Source of the DNA: Paenibacillus tundrae
Lineage (GTDB): Bacteria > Bacillota > Bacilli > Paenibacillales > Paenibacillaceae
NCBI RefSeq assembly: GCF_030812775.1
Contig: NZ_JAUSTI010000009.1
Location: 124,001 to 188,000 of the forward strand
Length of the DNA: 64,000 bases
Direction of reading: 5' to 3'
This document shows, piece by piece, positions 27,056-37,579 of the stretch. Position numbers and translations under genes: made by a program. Numbering within the stretch: the stretch's first letter is position 1; each line of letters opens with the position of its first letter. Under the pieces are notes generated by a model, which did not search any database, had not been told where the DNA came from, and was given only the letters and a program-made list of their open reading frames with translations.

Positions 27056-27094
27056 CAAAAGCGGTTCCCGGATTTGTCCAGGACACCGCTTTTG
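27056..27094 (+). terminator. Terminator after the decapeptide-repeat gene
   Basis: CAAAAGCGGT and ACCGCTTTTG form a perfect 10-bp stem, with T-rich ends on both strands; it may also serve the convergent M4 protease gene. Confidence 0.75.
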
Positions 27095-27162
27095 TTCATC
27101 ATTAGGGTCGATCCGTTCGGACAGTGAGGGGTATCAGAACGTTCGCCACAGTTAGAGATTAA

Positions 27163-29459
<2,297 letters not shown>

Positions 29460-30344
29460 GTGCAAAACCGCCGTAGTATCGCTCGGACGGGTACCAAACC
29501 AAGTTCCAAACGAAGTAGGACACAGCAGCAGAAACAGCGATTGAAACCGATGCGTAAAAAAGGTACAAAGACCTATAGGTATGTCATTCCAGCTATGGAG
29601 CAATCAGAGCATAGTCCTTTACTTTCGGTAATTATTCCAGCAATGAACGAAGAGAAAACGATCGGTAAAGTGGTTCGTTTAGCCAGGCGTATATGCTGGG
29701 ATTCGGAAGTGATTGTAGTGGTCAACGGCTCTACAGACGGTACGGCAAGAGTTGCAAGAGCGGCAGGTGCTCGTGTAATCCATTATACAGAGGCTCTAGG
29801 TCATGACGGCGGTCGTCAAGCGGGCGCGACGGTGGCTCGTGGAAACATATTATTATTCACCGATGCAGACATTCCGATCTCTCCAGAGCACTTAGCGCCT
29901 TATGTGCGAGCGATTATGGATGGAACAGACGTTGCCCTGAACGACTATAACGGCCCGATTACACGAATCCCTATACATCCGGTGGTAGAAGCCAAACATG
30001 TTTTGAACAGTATGTTAACGAGGCCGGATCTGGAAGGAGCCTCGATGACAGCCATTCCACATGCGATAAGTCGTAAGGCTCTGGAGGTTATAGGTGCTGA
30101 AAGTCTAGAGATTCCTCCACTGGCACATGCCAAAGCAGTGGTCGGTGGGTTACAGGTGCGCGCAGTGCACCATGTGCCTGTAGGCAGAATGAATGCAGTT
30201 CGGTCACGCAAACGAAGAGGTACTGATCTGTTAAGCCAAGTGATCTTAACAGATCATCTAACGGCCATCAAATGGATGACAGATACCCTTGGCTCCCGTG
30301 GAGGACATTCCGATCTGGAGCGGGTACGTAGCCTGGCGAGGTGA
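29460..30344 (+). CDS. GT2 family glycosyltransferase with basic N-terminal extension
   Basis: 294 residues. The first ~45 are strongly basic (RRSIARTGTKPSSKRSRTQQ) and precede a GT-A domain: LLSVIIPAMNEEKTIGKVV for nucleotide binding, VVVNGSTDGTARVA, and DAD in LLFTDADIPIS for metal and sugar-nucleotide binding. The acceptor and sugar are unknown. It uses a GTG start with GGGAGGTGATATA 7 nt upstream. It is the first of six clustered sugar genes; the next gene has the same design (basic head plus GT2), suggesting paired paralogues. Confidence 0.85.
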   Translation: MQNRRSIARTGTKPSSKRSRTQQQKQRLKPMRKKGTKTYRYVIPAMEQSEHSPLLSVIIPAMNEEKTIGKVVRLARRICWDSEVIVVVNGSTDGTARVARAAGARVIHYTEALGHDGGRQAGATVARGNILLFTDADIPISPEHLAPYVRAIMDGTDVALNDYNGPITRIPIHPVVEAKHVLNSMLTRPDLEGASMTAIPHAISRKALEVIGAESLEIPPLAHAKAVVGGLQVRAVHHVPVGRMNAVRSRKRRGTDLLSQVILTDHLTAIKWMTDTLGSRGGHSDLERVRSLAR

Positions 30345-30510
30345 GCATATTGTAATCATTCACGGACGGTTTCCAGGTGGCGTACGAAAGAGCATGAGGT
30401 GTATTTACCTTGATCCTTGCTGGACGGCGGAACGGAGAACACTCTTGCTCTAAAGCTGTCGTATTCGGAAACTTGAAGGCTGAATGCTGCAATATGCTGG
30501 AGGTGACAAA

Positions 30511-31590
30511 ATGAGAGCCCGTATCGTTGGTGTTCGCCATCAGCGAACACGAAAGAGAGGTATGCGAGGAAGACGAGGGCAAGTGTTGAAGAAACAAATC
30601 ACGAAGCTGGACACGAATCGAGCATTGTTCCAGCAGTCATGGAAATACGGTGAAGAAGCGGGGCGGCATAGCTCGGGTGATATCGATTCCATGGAGCAAC
30701 AGGCACATTTTGCTTGGCACAAATGCTGGCCTACTCTATCCAAGCAGTTGGATAATTACGTGGATGTAATGCAGGCAGGGAAGGCATTTATGCAGGGGTA
30801 TGCTCGTTCAGCTGGACGCTCAATGAATATCGTTCCTATGCATCTTCACCGTAGCGCGGCGGCTGTAGTCAGTGCCTGTAACGAAGAGGCCACGTTGGCT
30901 CAAGTCATTGTCCAACTGAAGCGACTTCCCCTGACAGAGATCGTTGTTGTATTAAACGGAACAACCGATCATAGCCTGGAGCGGGTGCTTGATCATTCAA
31001 GAGTGACCCTTGTCTATGAGCCGAATCGCGCAGGTCATGATGTTGGCCGTGCACTGGGTGCTAAGGTAACGACAGCAGAATCCGTTTTGTTTGTCGATGG
31101 AGATATGGTGATTGCGGCAGAGCAACTGGCACCTTTTCTGTATGCGGTTGATCGCGGAGACGATGTGGCGCTTAACGATCTGTCCTCCTTATTGCCTGCA
31201 TTTGCACGACAAGATGAGGTCACTCGAATGAAGGCATACCTCAATCGGACACTGGGGAGAGCTGATCTTCAATCGAATTCTCTAACGGCTGTGCCCCATG
31301 CATTATCTCGGCGTATGATCCAGGCAGTGCATCCGGAGTCCCTTGTTGTTCCACCTAAAGCACAGGCTCTCGCCATTCAACATGGATTAAGAGTAACGGC
31401 ACCTAGTCAGGTCGATGTGATTCGATCCAATCGTCTTCGTTCCACCAATGTAGGTAGCGGCAATCCGGTTGCTAAGCTCATTATTGGAGATCATCTTGAA
31501 GCGATAGCCGAGTGGCTGAAATTGGCAGGGCAAGAGGTGCTAGCACCCACGTTATCCCGTAGCGAAGTGGCTTACAGGAGGAACACCTGA
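30511..31590 (+). CDS. GT2 family glycosyltransferase, paralogue of the preceding gene
   Basis: 359 residues. A basic head (MRARIVGVRHQRTRKRGMRG) and a linker of about 90 residues precede a GT-A core: AAAVVSACNEEATLAQVI, VVVLNGTTDHSLERV, GHDVGRALGAKV and DGD in VLFVDGDMVIA. It shares with the preceding protein the layout ADLQSNSLTAVPHALSRR / DLEGASMTAIPHAISRK near residue 260. ATG at 30511 follows GGAGGTGAC; an upstream in-frame ATG at 30484 lacks a site. It overlaps the next gene by one base (TGATG). Confidence 0.83.
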   Translation: MRARIVGVRHQRTRKRGMRGRRGQVLKKQITKLDTNRALFQQSWKYGEEAGRHSSGDIDSMEQQAHFAWHKCWPTLSKQLDNYVDVMQAGKAFMQGYARSAGRSMNIVPMHLHRSAAAVVSACNEEATLAQVIVQLKRLPLTEIVVVLNGTTDHSLERVLDHSRVTLVYEPNRAGHDVGRALGAKVTTAESVLFVDGDMVIAAEQLAPFLYAVDRGDDVALNDLSSLLPAFARQDEVTRMKAYLNRTLGRADLQSNSLTAVPHALSRRMIQAVHPESLVVPPKAQALAIQHGLRVTAPSQVDVIRSNRLRSTNVGSGNPVAKLIIGDHLEAIAEWLKLAGQEVLAPTLSRSEVAYRRNT

Positions 31591-32363
31591 TGACATGTAC
31601 GAGTATTATAATTCCAACCTATAACGGATTAGATTTATTGCAATCCTGCATTGCGTCGATCCGTCAATATACAGGTGCTCATACCCCTTACGAGATTGTT
31701 GTTGTGGATAATGGTTCAACGGATGGCACGGCCGCTTATTGTGCCAAGGAACATCTAAGATTTGTCCGGTTGCCTGAAAATCGTGGATTTCCTGCTGCCT
31801 GCAATGCAGGGCTGCGTGTAGCTATCGGAGATGAGCTTCTTCTCTTGAATAATGACGTTACGGTGACTTCCTGTTGGCTCGAAAATTTACGAACTGCTCT
31901 CTATAGTGATGAGCAGGTTGGAATTACAGGCCCTGTCACTAATTACGCCAGCGGCATTCAGCAGGTCAAGGTGGATTTTCACAGCATAGAGCATTTTCAG
32001 GAGCTGGCGAGAGCCAACAATGTAACTGATCCACAGAAGTGGATAGAGGTTAAACGGATCGTTGGGTTATGTATGCTTATTCGGAGACGAGTACTCGATT
32101 CGATTGGCTTGCTTGACGAGGCGTATTCGCCGGGACATTATGAGGATGATGATTATTGTTATCGCGCCCGGATGAAGGGCTTTCGCTTGCGGGTATGTGG
32201 CGATGTTCTAGTTCATCATCAAGGCAGTGCAAGTTTTCTGAAGACGGATTCGGATACATGGAAACAGCTACTAGAGCGTAATCGCTCGATTTTCATTAAC
32301 AAATGGCAGGTCGATCCTCTTGAATATATTGAGACATCCGATGAAGGAGGCAACGTGAAATGA
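31590..32363 (+). CDS. GT2 family glycosyltransferase (rhamnosyltransferase-like)
   Basis: 257-residue GT-A enzyme. SIIIPTYNGLDLLQSCIASI, VVVDNGSTDGTAAYC, ENRGFPAACNAG and LLNNDVTVT are the classic nucleotide and DxD-region motifs of WcaE/RfbN-type glycosyltransferases; GLLDEAYSPGHYEDDDYCYRA carries the catalytic base region (EDDD). ATG overlaps the previous stop by one base and follows AGGAGGAACACC. Its own last bases overlap the nucleotidyltransferase start, so the two are translationally coupled. Confidence 0.87.
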   Translation: MTCTSIIIPTYNGLDLLQSCIASIRQYTGAHTPYEIVVVDNGSTDGTAAYCAKEHLRFVRLPENRGFPAACNAGLRVAIGDELLLLNNDVTVTSCWLENLRTALYSDEQVGITGPVTNYASGIQQVKVDFHSIEHFQELARANNVTDPQKWIEVKRIVGLCMLIRRRVLDSIGLLDEAYSPGHYEDDDYCYRARMKGFRLRVCGDVLVHHQGSASFLKTDSDTWKQLLERNRSIFINKWQVDPLEYIETSDEGGNVK

Positions 32364-33091
32364 AAGGTGTTATTCTTGCTGGCGGAACAGGAACAAGATT
32401 GTACCCTCTGACGCGGCTGATCAATAAGCATCTGCTTCCAGTCGGTAAACATCCGATGATTGTGTATGGAATCGACAGGCTCCGTCAGGCGGGGATTGAA
32501 GATATTTTGATCGTGATGGGTAAACAGTCGGCTGGTCTATATACCGATTTCTTGGGTGGCGGGGCAGAGCTGGGTGTTCGTTTGACTTATCGTATCCAAG
32601 AAAAAGCAGGCGGCATTGCAGAGGCTTTGGACTTGGCGAGATCTTTTATTTTACCGGGAGAACGATTTGTTGTGCTGTTGGGTGACAATCTGTTCAGTGA
32701 TGATCTGAAACCGTATGTTGATCGATATGTACAACAACCTGAAGGAACAGCCCGTGTGTTGCTGAAGAAAGTGGATGACGCCAGACGATATGGCGTACCG
32801 GAATTTGATCCTCAGCACCCAGAGCGTATTACGCATATTGAAGAAAAACCGAGTCATCCAAAGACATCCTACTGTGTCACTGGAATTTATATGTACGATG
32901 ATCATGTGTTCAACCTCATTGGTAACATTGCGCCTTCAGCGCGTGGTGAGCTTGAAATCACTGATGTGAATAATCATTATGCTGCCGCAGGTGGGCTTGA
33001 GTACGACATTTTGCAAAAATATTGGAGCGATGCGGGTACGTTTGAATCACTACAGGAAGCTTCGGTTCGAATGAAAGGTCAACTGCCATAA
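32360..33091 (+). CDS. Sugar-phosphate nucleotidyltransferase (RmlA-like)
   Basis: 243-residue enzyme forming NDP-sugars. GVILAGGTGTRLYPLTRLINKHLLPV is the nucleotide-binding signature (split here: GGTGTRLYPLT, NKHLLPVG), followed by LLGDNLFSDD, RYGVPEFD, EEKPSHPKTSY and TGIYMYD. This is the glucose-1-phosphate thymidylyltransferase pattern, also seen in spore-coat polysaccharide protein SpsI. It is somewhat shorter than RmlA (about 290). ATG overlaps the upstream stop by four bases. It probably supplies the activated sugar for the neighbouring transferases. Confidence 0.87.
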   Translation: MKGVILAGGTGTRLYPLTRLINKHLLPVGKHPMIVYGIDRLRQAGIEDILIVMGKQSAGLYTDFLGGGAELGVRLTYRIQEKAGGIAEALDLARSFILPGERFVVLLGDNLFSDDLKPYVDRYVQQPEGTARVLLKKVDDARRYGVPEFDPQHPERITHIEEKPSHPKTSYCVTGIYMYDDHVFNLIGNIAPSARGELEITDVNNHYAAAGGLEYDILQKYWSDAGTFESLQEASVRMKGQLP

Positions 33092-33198
33092 AATGATTGT
33101 TCTGATGCTGCTGTGCGGTGCCCTATGGGAGAGCAGATGATCCTGCGCCGGAGCTTTGCGCAGTGGCACTCCTAACGAAGATCAGGGGAGGAAATGCC

Positions 33199-34713
33199 GT
33201 GAAAGTAGCCAAACGCAACAGTCTTGCTGGAGCCTGGGTAACCGGCAAGTCCAGGGGTACCCATCCGGCAGCATTTCAGGGTCAAGGACATCGAATAGGC
33301 ACAGGAAATAGCATATCTCCTCGCCCACGTGTAGGGATGAGCAACGCTACGGGGAGAGCGACAGTCAACCGAGCAGGGGAGACGCAGTTCCATGCGCAAG
33401 CAGGTGCTTCTCTCCACCAGGGTGAACCTCGCGAACAGGGTTCGAGTGGAGAAGTCGTGGTAAGGAGCAGAGCCGTAAAGAAGCCCAAGCGCAAGGCTGG
33501 CGCGAGCGCTCGTTCTGGTGCCCCGACCAAAGTGCGGGGCACAAGCGTTGCGCTGCCAGGTCGCAGACGGGCTGCGCGCAAGACCTCAGGCGGGCGAGCT
33601 GCTGCACGCTCGCGCCTTGGCTCACGGGCAAGCGCAGGGCGCAAGCCCGGAGCAGCGCCAAGCGGGCGAGCCATCGCTGCCCGCAGCACCCAGCGCACGG
33701 CTTCGCGCCGTGCGCCCACGCCAGCCCCGCAGGCCAGCACGCCATGGGCGTTGCCTGCCAGCGGTGCTGGCGCCGCCCCGCAAGCGACACCGTCGCAGGG
33801 TGTCGCCGCCGCGGGGCGGGAAAGCGCTGCCCCAGGTATGGGCAGCGCACAGGGCTTGCCGCCAGCGCAGCACGCAGTGCAGGCGGCCGTGCCCGGCGGC
33901 TATGCCGAGGGCTACCGCGACGGTGTGTTCGCGGGCGGGGAGGCGCTGGTGGCGCAGCACATCCCGCCGGATCATATTCTGCCTGCCGTTGCGGCGGCAG
34001 ATCTGATCGCGGCGGGATTCCGCCAGTACGCGCCCAGGCTGGCAAGGCTGTCCAGCCCCCATGAAGTGGCTGAACAGCTTGTGGGCGCATTGGATACCCA
34101 GCGCCCGCTTTCCGTCGTTCGCCTAGGCGATGGCGAACTGTTGACTCTGGCAGCCGATACGGTGCTGCCCAGCGAGGAGGTGCAGGAACTGGCACCGTTT
34201 CTGCCTTATGCAGGGGTGCCGCGTTCTACTCCTGAGATTCGGGCTTCGCTCGCCGAAGCCATTCAAGGTGCAGATTGTGTCGGAGTTCCGATCTCGCGGG
34301 CGCCGACATTCCAAGGGTTACTTTTTCCTGTCTTACAGCACTTTGGGATCGATTGGTCACGTCTGAAGCTGACCAGCTCCACCATCAATTACGGTTTGCA
34401 TCAGTCAGGCCTATTGCTGCCTATTCTACATGGGCGACGTGTACTGTTCATCGGAAGCAAGGCTCATGAGCTGGGGGGATTGCTTCAAACGCATGGCGTA
34501 CATGTTGCGGGGATTATCGGTTCTGTCGCGGGATATTCAGATATCCCGAGAGTGATGCAGCAGACAGCAGAGACCGCTTTTGACATTGCGCTCGTTGCAG
34601 CCGGGATTCCGGCCGTTATATTGTGTCGCCGAATTGCAGGGGAACTTGGCAAGGTTGCATTGGATTTTGGACATTTAGCAGACAAATTGGTTACGGGAGA
34701 GCTTCATCTCTAA
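33199..34713 (+). CDS. GT-D fold glycosyltransferase domain protein with Arg/Ala-rich head
   Basis: 504 residues in two contrasting parts. About 1-235 is low-complexity Arg/Ala/Gly/Ser/Pro (for example GRRRAARKTSGGRAAARSR), encoded by DNA far richer in G+C than the flanks. GGYAEGYRDGVFAGG links to a C-terminal domain (about 280-500) with SVVRLGDGELLTLA, the DGE motif of GT-D fold (DUF1792-like) glucosyltransferases known from glycosylation of a streptococcal serine-rich adhesin. GTG at 33199 was chosen because GGGGAGGAAATGCC lies upstream; the frame is open 27 codons further without a site. Function is inferred from the C-terminal domain. Confidence 0.78.
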   Translation: MKVAKRNSLAGAWVTGKSRGTHPAAFQGQGHRIGTGNSISPRPRVGMSNATGRATVNRAGETQFHAQAGASLHQGEPREQGSSGEVVVRSRAVKKPKRKAGASARSGAPTKVRGTSVALPGRRRAARKTSGGRAAARSRLGSRASAGRKPGAAPSGRAIAARSTQRTASRRAPTPAPQASTPWALPASGAGAAPQATPSQGVAAAGRESAAPGMGSAQGLPPAQHAVQAAVPGGYAEGYRDGVFAGGEALVAQHIPPDHILPAVAAADLIAAGFRQYAPRLARLSSPHEVAEQLVGALDTQRPLSVVRLGDGELLTLAADTVLPSEEVQELAPFLPYAGVPRSTPEIRASLAEAIQGADCVGVPISRAPTFQGLLFPVLQHFGIDWSRLKLTSSTINYGLHQSGLLLPILHGRRVLFIGSKAHELGGLLQTHGVHVAGIIGSVAGYSDIPRVMQQTAETAFDIALVAAGIPAVILCRRIAGELGKVALDFGHLADKLVTGELHL

Positions 34714-34780
34714 TGGATGCCGAGGGCAGCGCTGGATTGACTGCACTCGGCTCTCATTGAAGAGAAATGGAGGGGAAAGT

Positions 34781-36352
34781 ATGAGGAGCAATAGTCATAC
34801 ATCTAGCGGTTCAGGGATATGTGCTGTCGGAATGACCGTAGCTACACGTAGTCTGGAATCGGAACGTGTTACTCTACACTCGGTAAACAAACGTGTAAGG
34901 CAAAAGTCTAAGCGCAGAGGTACCGGGCGACGAGCCGCCCAAGGTGCGAAATTATATAAGCAGGGTTATCGCAGAGGATACGATCAAGGATTAGCGCAGG
35001 GGCAGAGCTCGTTCGGTCTAGTTTTCGAAGGAGTAAGCATCATTATCCCTACTTACAATCAACGTGATTATGTACTGAAATGTATTGCGAGCATTGAAAA
35101 ACATACACCAGCTCCCTACGAGATTATCGTCGTAGATAATGCCTCCAAAGACGGTACAGCACAAGCCTTACTTCGCATTGGTGGTGTGGTTAGAGTTGCT
35201 GCATTGGATGTGAACCGTGGATTTGCTGGCGGGGTAAACTATGGCTTGATGATGGCAAGAGGAAGACATATCGTAGTGCTGAACAATGATACCCTGGTCA
35301 CACCTGGCTGGCTCGATAACATGATGAGATGTCTGGATAGTGATCCGAAAATTGGTGTGGTTGGGCCTGTAACGAACTACATCGGTGGTGATCAGCAGAT
35401 CGAGGTTCCTTATCGTGAAGTGGAGGATATGTGGTCATTTGCGAGTAAACATAATCGGCCGGATGCGAAGAAGCATCGGTTAACAGATCGTCTAGTTGGG
35501 TTCTGCTGGCTGTTCACGCGAGAGTTATGGGAGCGTGTCGGTTATCTGGATGAAGGCTATGCCGTTGGCAACTTCGAGGACGATGATTGGATCATCCGTG
35601 TGAAGCTGGCGGGATATGAGCTTGCGGTAGCTGGGGATGCATTCATCCATCATTTTGGAAGTGTGAGCATGAAGGCGTTAGGTGAGCAGGATTACGTGGT
35701 CGTAAACCAAGACAACGAGCAATTTTTCTCGAAGAAATGGGGAAATCCTCATGCGCTCGTTGCAGAAACGAACAAACTTGCACTTCGTGAAATGCTTCCA
35801 GCCGGCTCGCAGAGCAAGAAGCAAATGGATTCAAGACAGCGTATATCCACTCAGGGAAGCGCTGACCCTGCATTATCATTTAGACGTAGCAGCGTGTTCT
35901 ATCCAGAGGGTTCGTTCATATCGGATGCCAAAGGAGAGGTCTACACCGTAGTTGGTGGACATCGCCGCAAATTAAATATCCCTGTCCCACGCGGTATTTC
36001 TCCCGTTCAGATTGCTAAACCTGAACTGCTCAGCATTCCTGCAGCAGAGGCAGTGGAATCAACAAATGAAATACAGGCGTGGCCGCTGGAAGCTCATCAG
36101 CTGCGGAGCTCATCCATGGCGGGCTCAGGAAATCATTGGCCGAATGGAACGATTGTTGCAGCAGCAGACGCACCTGAGACCTGTTACCAGATTAGCGGTG
36201 GCAAACGTAGAAGGTTTGTAACGACCTATGCATTCGAGCGTTGGGGTGTACATTCTGCACATATTGTGCACGTGCCTGCAGAACAATTACGCTTGATGGA
36301 AGAAGGCTGGCCAATTATTGCCCCGCCGCAGCTCTTGAACGAAGATTTGTAA
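34781..36352 (+). CDS. GT2 glycosyltransferase with C-terminal repeated sensor-like module
   Basis: 523 residues. A basic head with KLYKQGYRRGYDQGLAQG (similar to the YAEGYRDG link in the preceding protein) leads to a GT-A domain (about 85-320): SIIIPTYNQRDYVLKCI, VVDNASKDGTAQALL, VLNNDTLVTPGW and NFEDDDWIIR. After residue 370 come two copies of a roughly 60-residue motif, YPEGSFISDAKGEVYTVVGG and WPNGTIVAAADAPETCYQIS, each followed by a basic GxxRRK/GKRRRF stretch. ATG at 34781 follows AAATGGAGGGG. It is the last gene of the cluster; a terminator lies 170 bp downstream. Confidence 0.83.
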   Translation: MRSNSHTSSGSGICAVGMTVATRSLESERVTLHSVNKRVRQKSKRRGTGRRAAQGAKLYKQGYRRGYDQGLAQGQSSFGLVFEGVSIIIPTYNQRDYVLKCIASIEKHTPAPYEIIVVDNASKDGTAQALLRIGGVVRVAALDVNRGFAGGVNYGLMMARGRHIVVLNNDTLVTPGWLDNMMRCLDSDPKIGVVGPVTNYIGGDQQIEVPYREVEDMWSFASKHNRPDAKKHRLTDRLVGFCWLFTRELWERVGYLDEGYAVGNFEDDDWIIRVKLAGYELAVAGDAFIHHFGSVSMKALGEQDYVVVNQDNEQFFSKKWGNPHALVAETNKLALREMLPAGSQSKKQMDSRQRISTQGSADPALSFRRSSVFYPEGSFISDAKGEVYTVVGGHRRKLNIPVPRGISPVQIAKPELLSIPAAEAVESTNEIQAWPLEAHQLRSSSMAGSGNHWPNGTIVAAADAPETCYQISGGKRRRFVTTYAFERWGVHSAHIVHVPAEQLRLMEEGWPIIAPPQLLNEDL

Positions 36353-36906
36353 TGATTCGAGTAGCGATTGTGAGGTTGTTGGTTCGCTTGATGTGGGGTG
36401 AAGTGTTGTGCGCACGACTATCGAATTACGCCGCCTTCATTCCACATTCAATGATTACATACAGTAACTACTTGCGATGACGACAACCCGCTGCAGCTGG
36501 GAAGGTGCATTCTAGTATGAACAGGCTAATCCGTAATGACGGGTTAGTCCTTTTTTTATGCTTGTTTTCGTACGGTTATTACGCTCAACAGACCGTTCAG
36601 ATGTATGCAGGCTTGTGGTCTAATCCTCGTAGGAATCAGAATATGTCCTGTTGCCAAGAAGCGGGTGAAGCTGTCTATATATGGGGATAAGGTAGTCCTT
36701 CTTTTGCAAAAGAGCCAAAAATTAAATTTTTAAATTTAATCTTTCTATCCAGTTATAGGTTTATTCTATTAGCAGATGGATTGACGCCTGATAGGTGCGG
36801 GAGTACATTTATAGCCATAATTCTTATTTAACAGATAGGAATTGATGGTCTGGGATGCTGATTCATTCTCTGATCATAACCTTGAATCCAATCAGGAGGT
36901 ATGTCG
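36353..36906. other. 554-bp gap between sugar cluster and glutaredoxin gene
   Basis: It contains the terminator at 36524-36557, an AT-only inverted repeat (ATTAAATTT, 2-nt gap, AAATTTAAT; 36721-36740) and a possible promoter TTGACG-17 bp-TACATT (36781-36809) for the glutaredoxin gene. A 42-codon frame starting at 36352 and overlapping the previous stop (TAATG) has no recognisable features. Confidence 0.45.
36524..36557 (+). terminator. Terminator of the glycosyltransferase cluster
   Basis: GGCTAATCCGT and ACGGGTTAGTCC pair around AATG and are followed by TTTTTTT. Confidence 0.8.
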
Positions 36907-37185
36907 ATGTCTTCTTCATCCAAAAAAGTTGTGCTCTGGAGCAAAACAGGTTGTCATTTCTGCGAGGAGGTTAAGGCATTTTTGACTGAGCGAAACCAGC
37001 CTTTTGAGAACATTGAAGTACAGGGCAACGATGTATTGAGAGATGTATTGGAAGCGAAGTACGGCATCCGTCATGTACCCGTTATTGAGGTAGGGAGAGA
37101 CGGGACGTATGAAGCCTTACTAGAGGCGGATTTGGAAAAACTTGCAGAGCTTCTTGAACGCCATGACGAAGCGACAGCCGTTTAA
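36907..37185 (+). CDS. Glutaredoxin family protein, YtnI-like
   Basis: 92-residue thioredoxin-fold protein with the redox pair Cys16-Cys19 (TGCHFCEEV) and cis-Pro in RHVPVIEV. Length and context match B. subtilis YtnI (CmoI), which works next to the YtnJ monooxygenase in salvage of S-alkylated cysteine. ATG at 36907 was chosen because AGGAGG ends 7 nt upstream; the ATG at 36901 is only 1 nt from it. It is separated from the YtnJ-like gene by 394 bp with a promoter, so it may be a separate transcript. Confidence 0.82.
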   Translation: MSSSSKKVVLWSKTGCHFCEEVKAFLTERNQPFENIEVQGNDVLRDVLEAKYGIRHVPVIEVGRDGTYEALLEADLEKLAELLERHDEATAV

Positions 37186-37579
37186 GTTGGATCGTAATAG
37201 ATCCTTTTGTAGAAGCAAACTTTCCTGGCTGCATTGAGCTGTTATCACGGTGTAGAAACAGTTGGGAAAGTTAATTTACGATTCTATACATGGATAGGGT
37301 AAAGTGTTCCTTTGGATTATCCAATGCACATATAGAAAAGTTCTATAAGAAACACTGTTGACCCATTAGCAGGGCAGTGATAAGATTTGTGAAATTAAAA
37401 CAAACCAAACTCATAGGAATAGTTAATTTTATTGTTTTCTTATACGGATGAATCGTCGGAAAGCCTGAGAGAACAGCGTTTGGGACGGTTGCTCTGCGAA
37501 CGTGGGTCATATTCATAACTTCTAGATTAACGAATTCAAGTGGTTATCCCATCATAATCAGAGAGAGGCGGAAGCGGAT
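37186..37579. other. 394-bp regulatory gap before the YtnJ-like gene
   Basis: AACTTTCC (37218-37225) and GGAAAGTT (37265-37272) form an inverted repeat after the glutaredoxin gene but lack a T run. A good promoter lies at 37358-37386. The next ~190 bases form a long leader with CATAGGAATAGTTAAT, which recalls CymR-type sulfur operators, and a G-rich segment (GCGTTTGGGACGGTTGCTC). I do not recognise an S-box or T-box. Confidence 0.4.
37358..37386 (+). promoter_or_regulatory. Sigma-A promoter of the sulfur-salvage operon
   Basis: TTGACC and TAAGAT are spaced by exactly 17 bp, about 195 bp before the monooxygenase start. Confidence 0.55.

Noticed and set aside
33282..34195. Long open frames on both strands across the GC-rich segment (up to 276 codons)
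   Set aside because: They arise from the G+C-rich low-complexity DNA of the GT-D protein; they lack ribosome binding sites and family features, while the annotated frame leads into a recognisable domain.
36352..36480. 42-codon frame overlapping the last glycosyltransferase stop (TAATG)
   Set aside because: No ribosome binding site of its own, no recognisable family and unremarkable composition; possible but unsupported.
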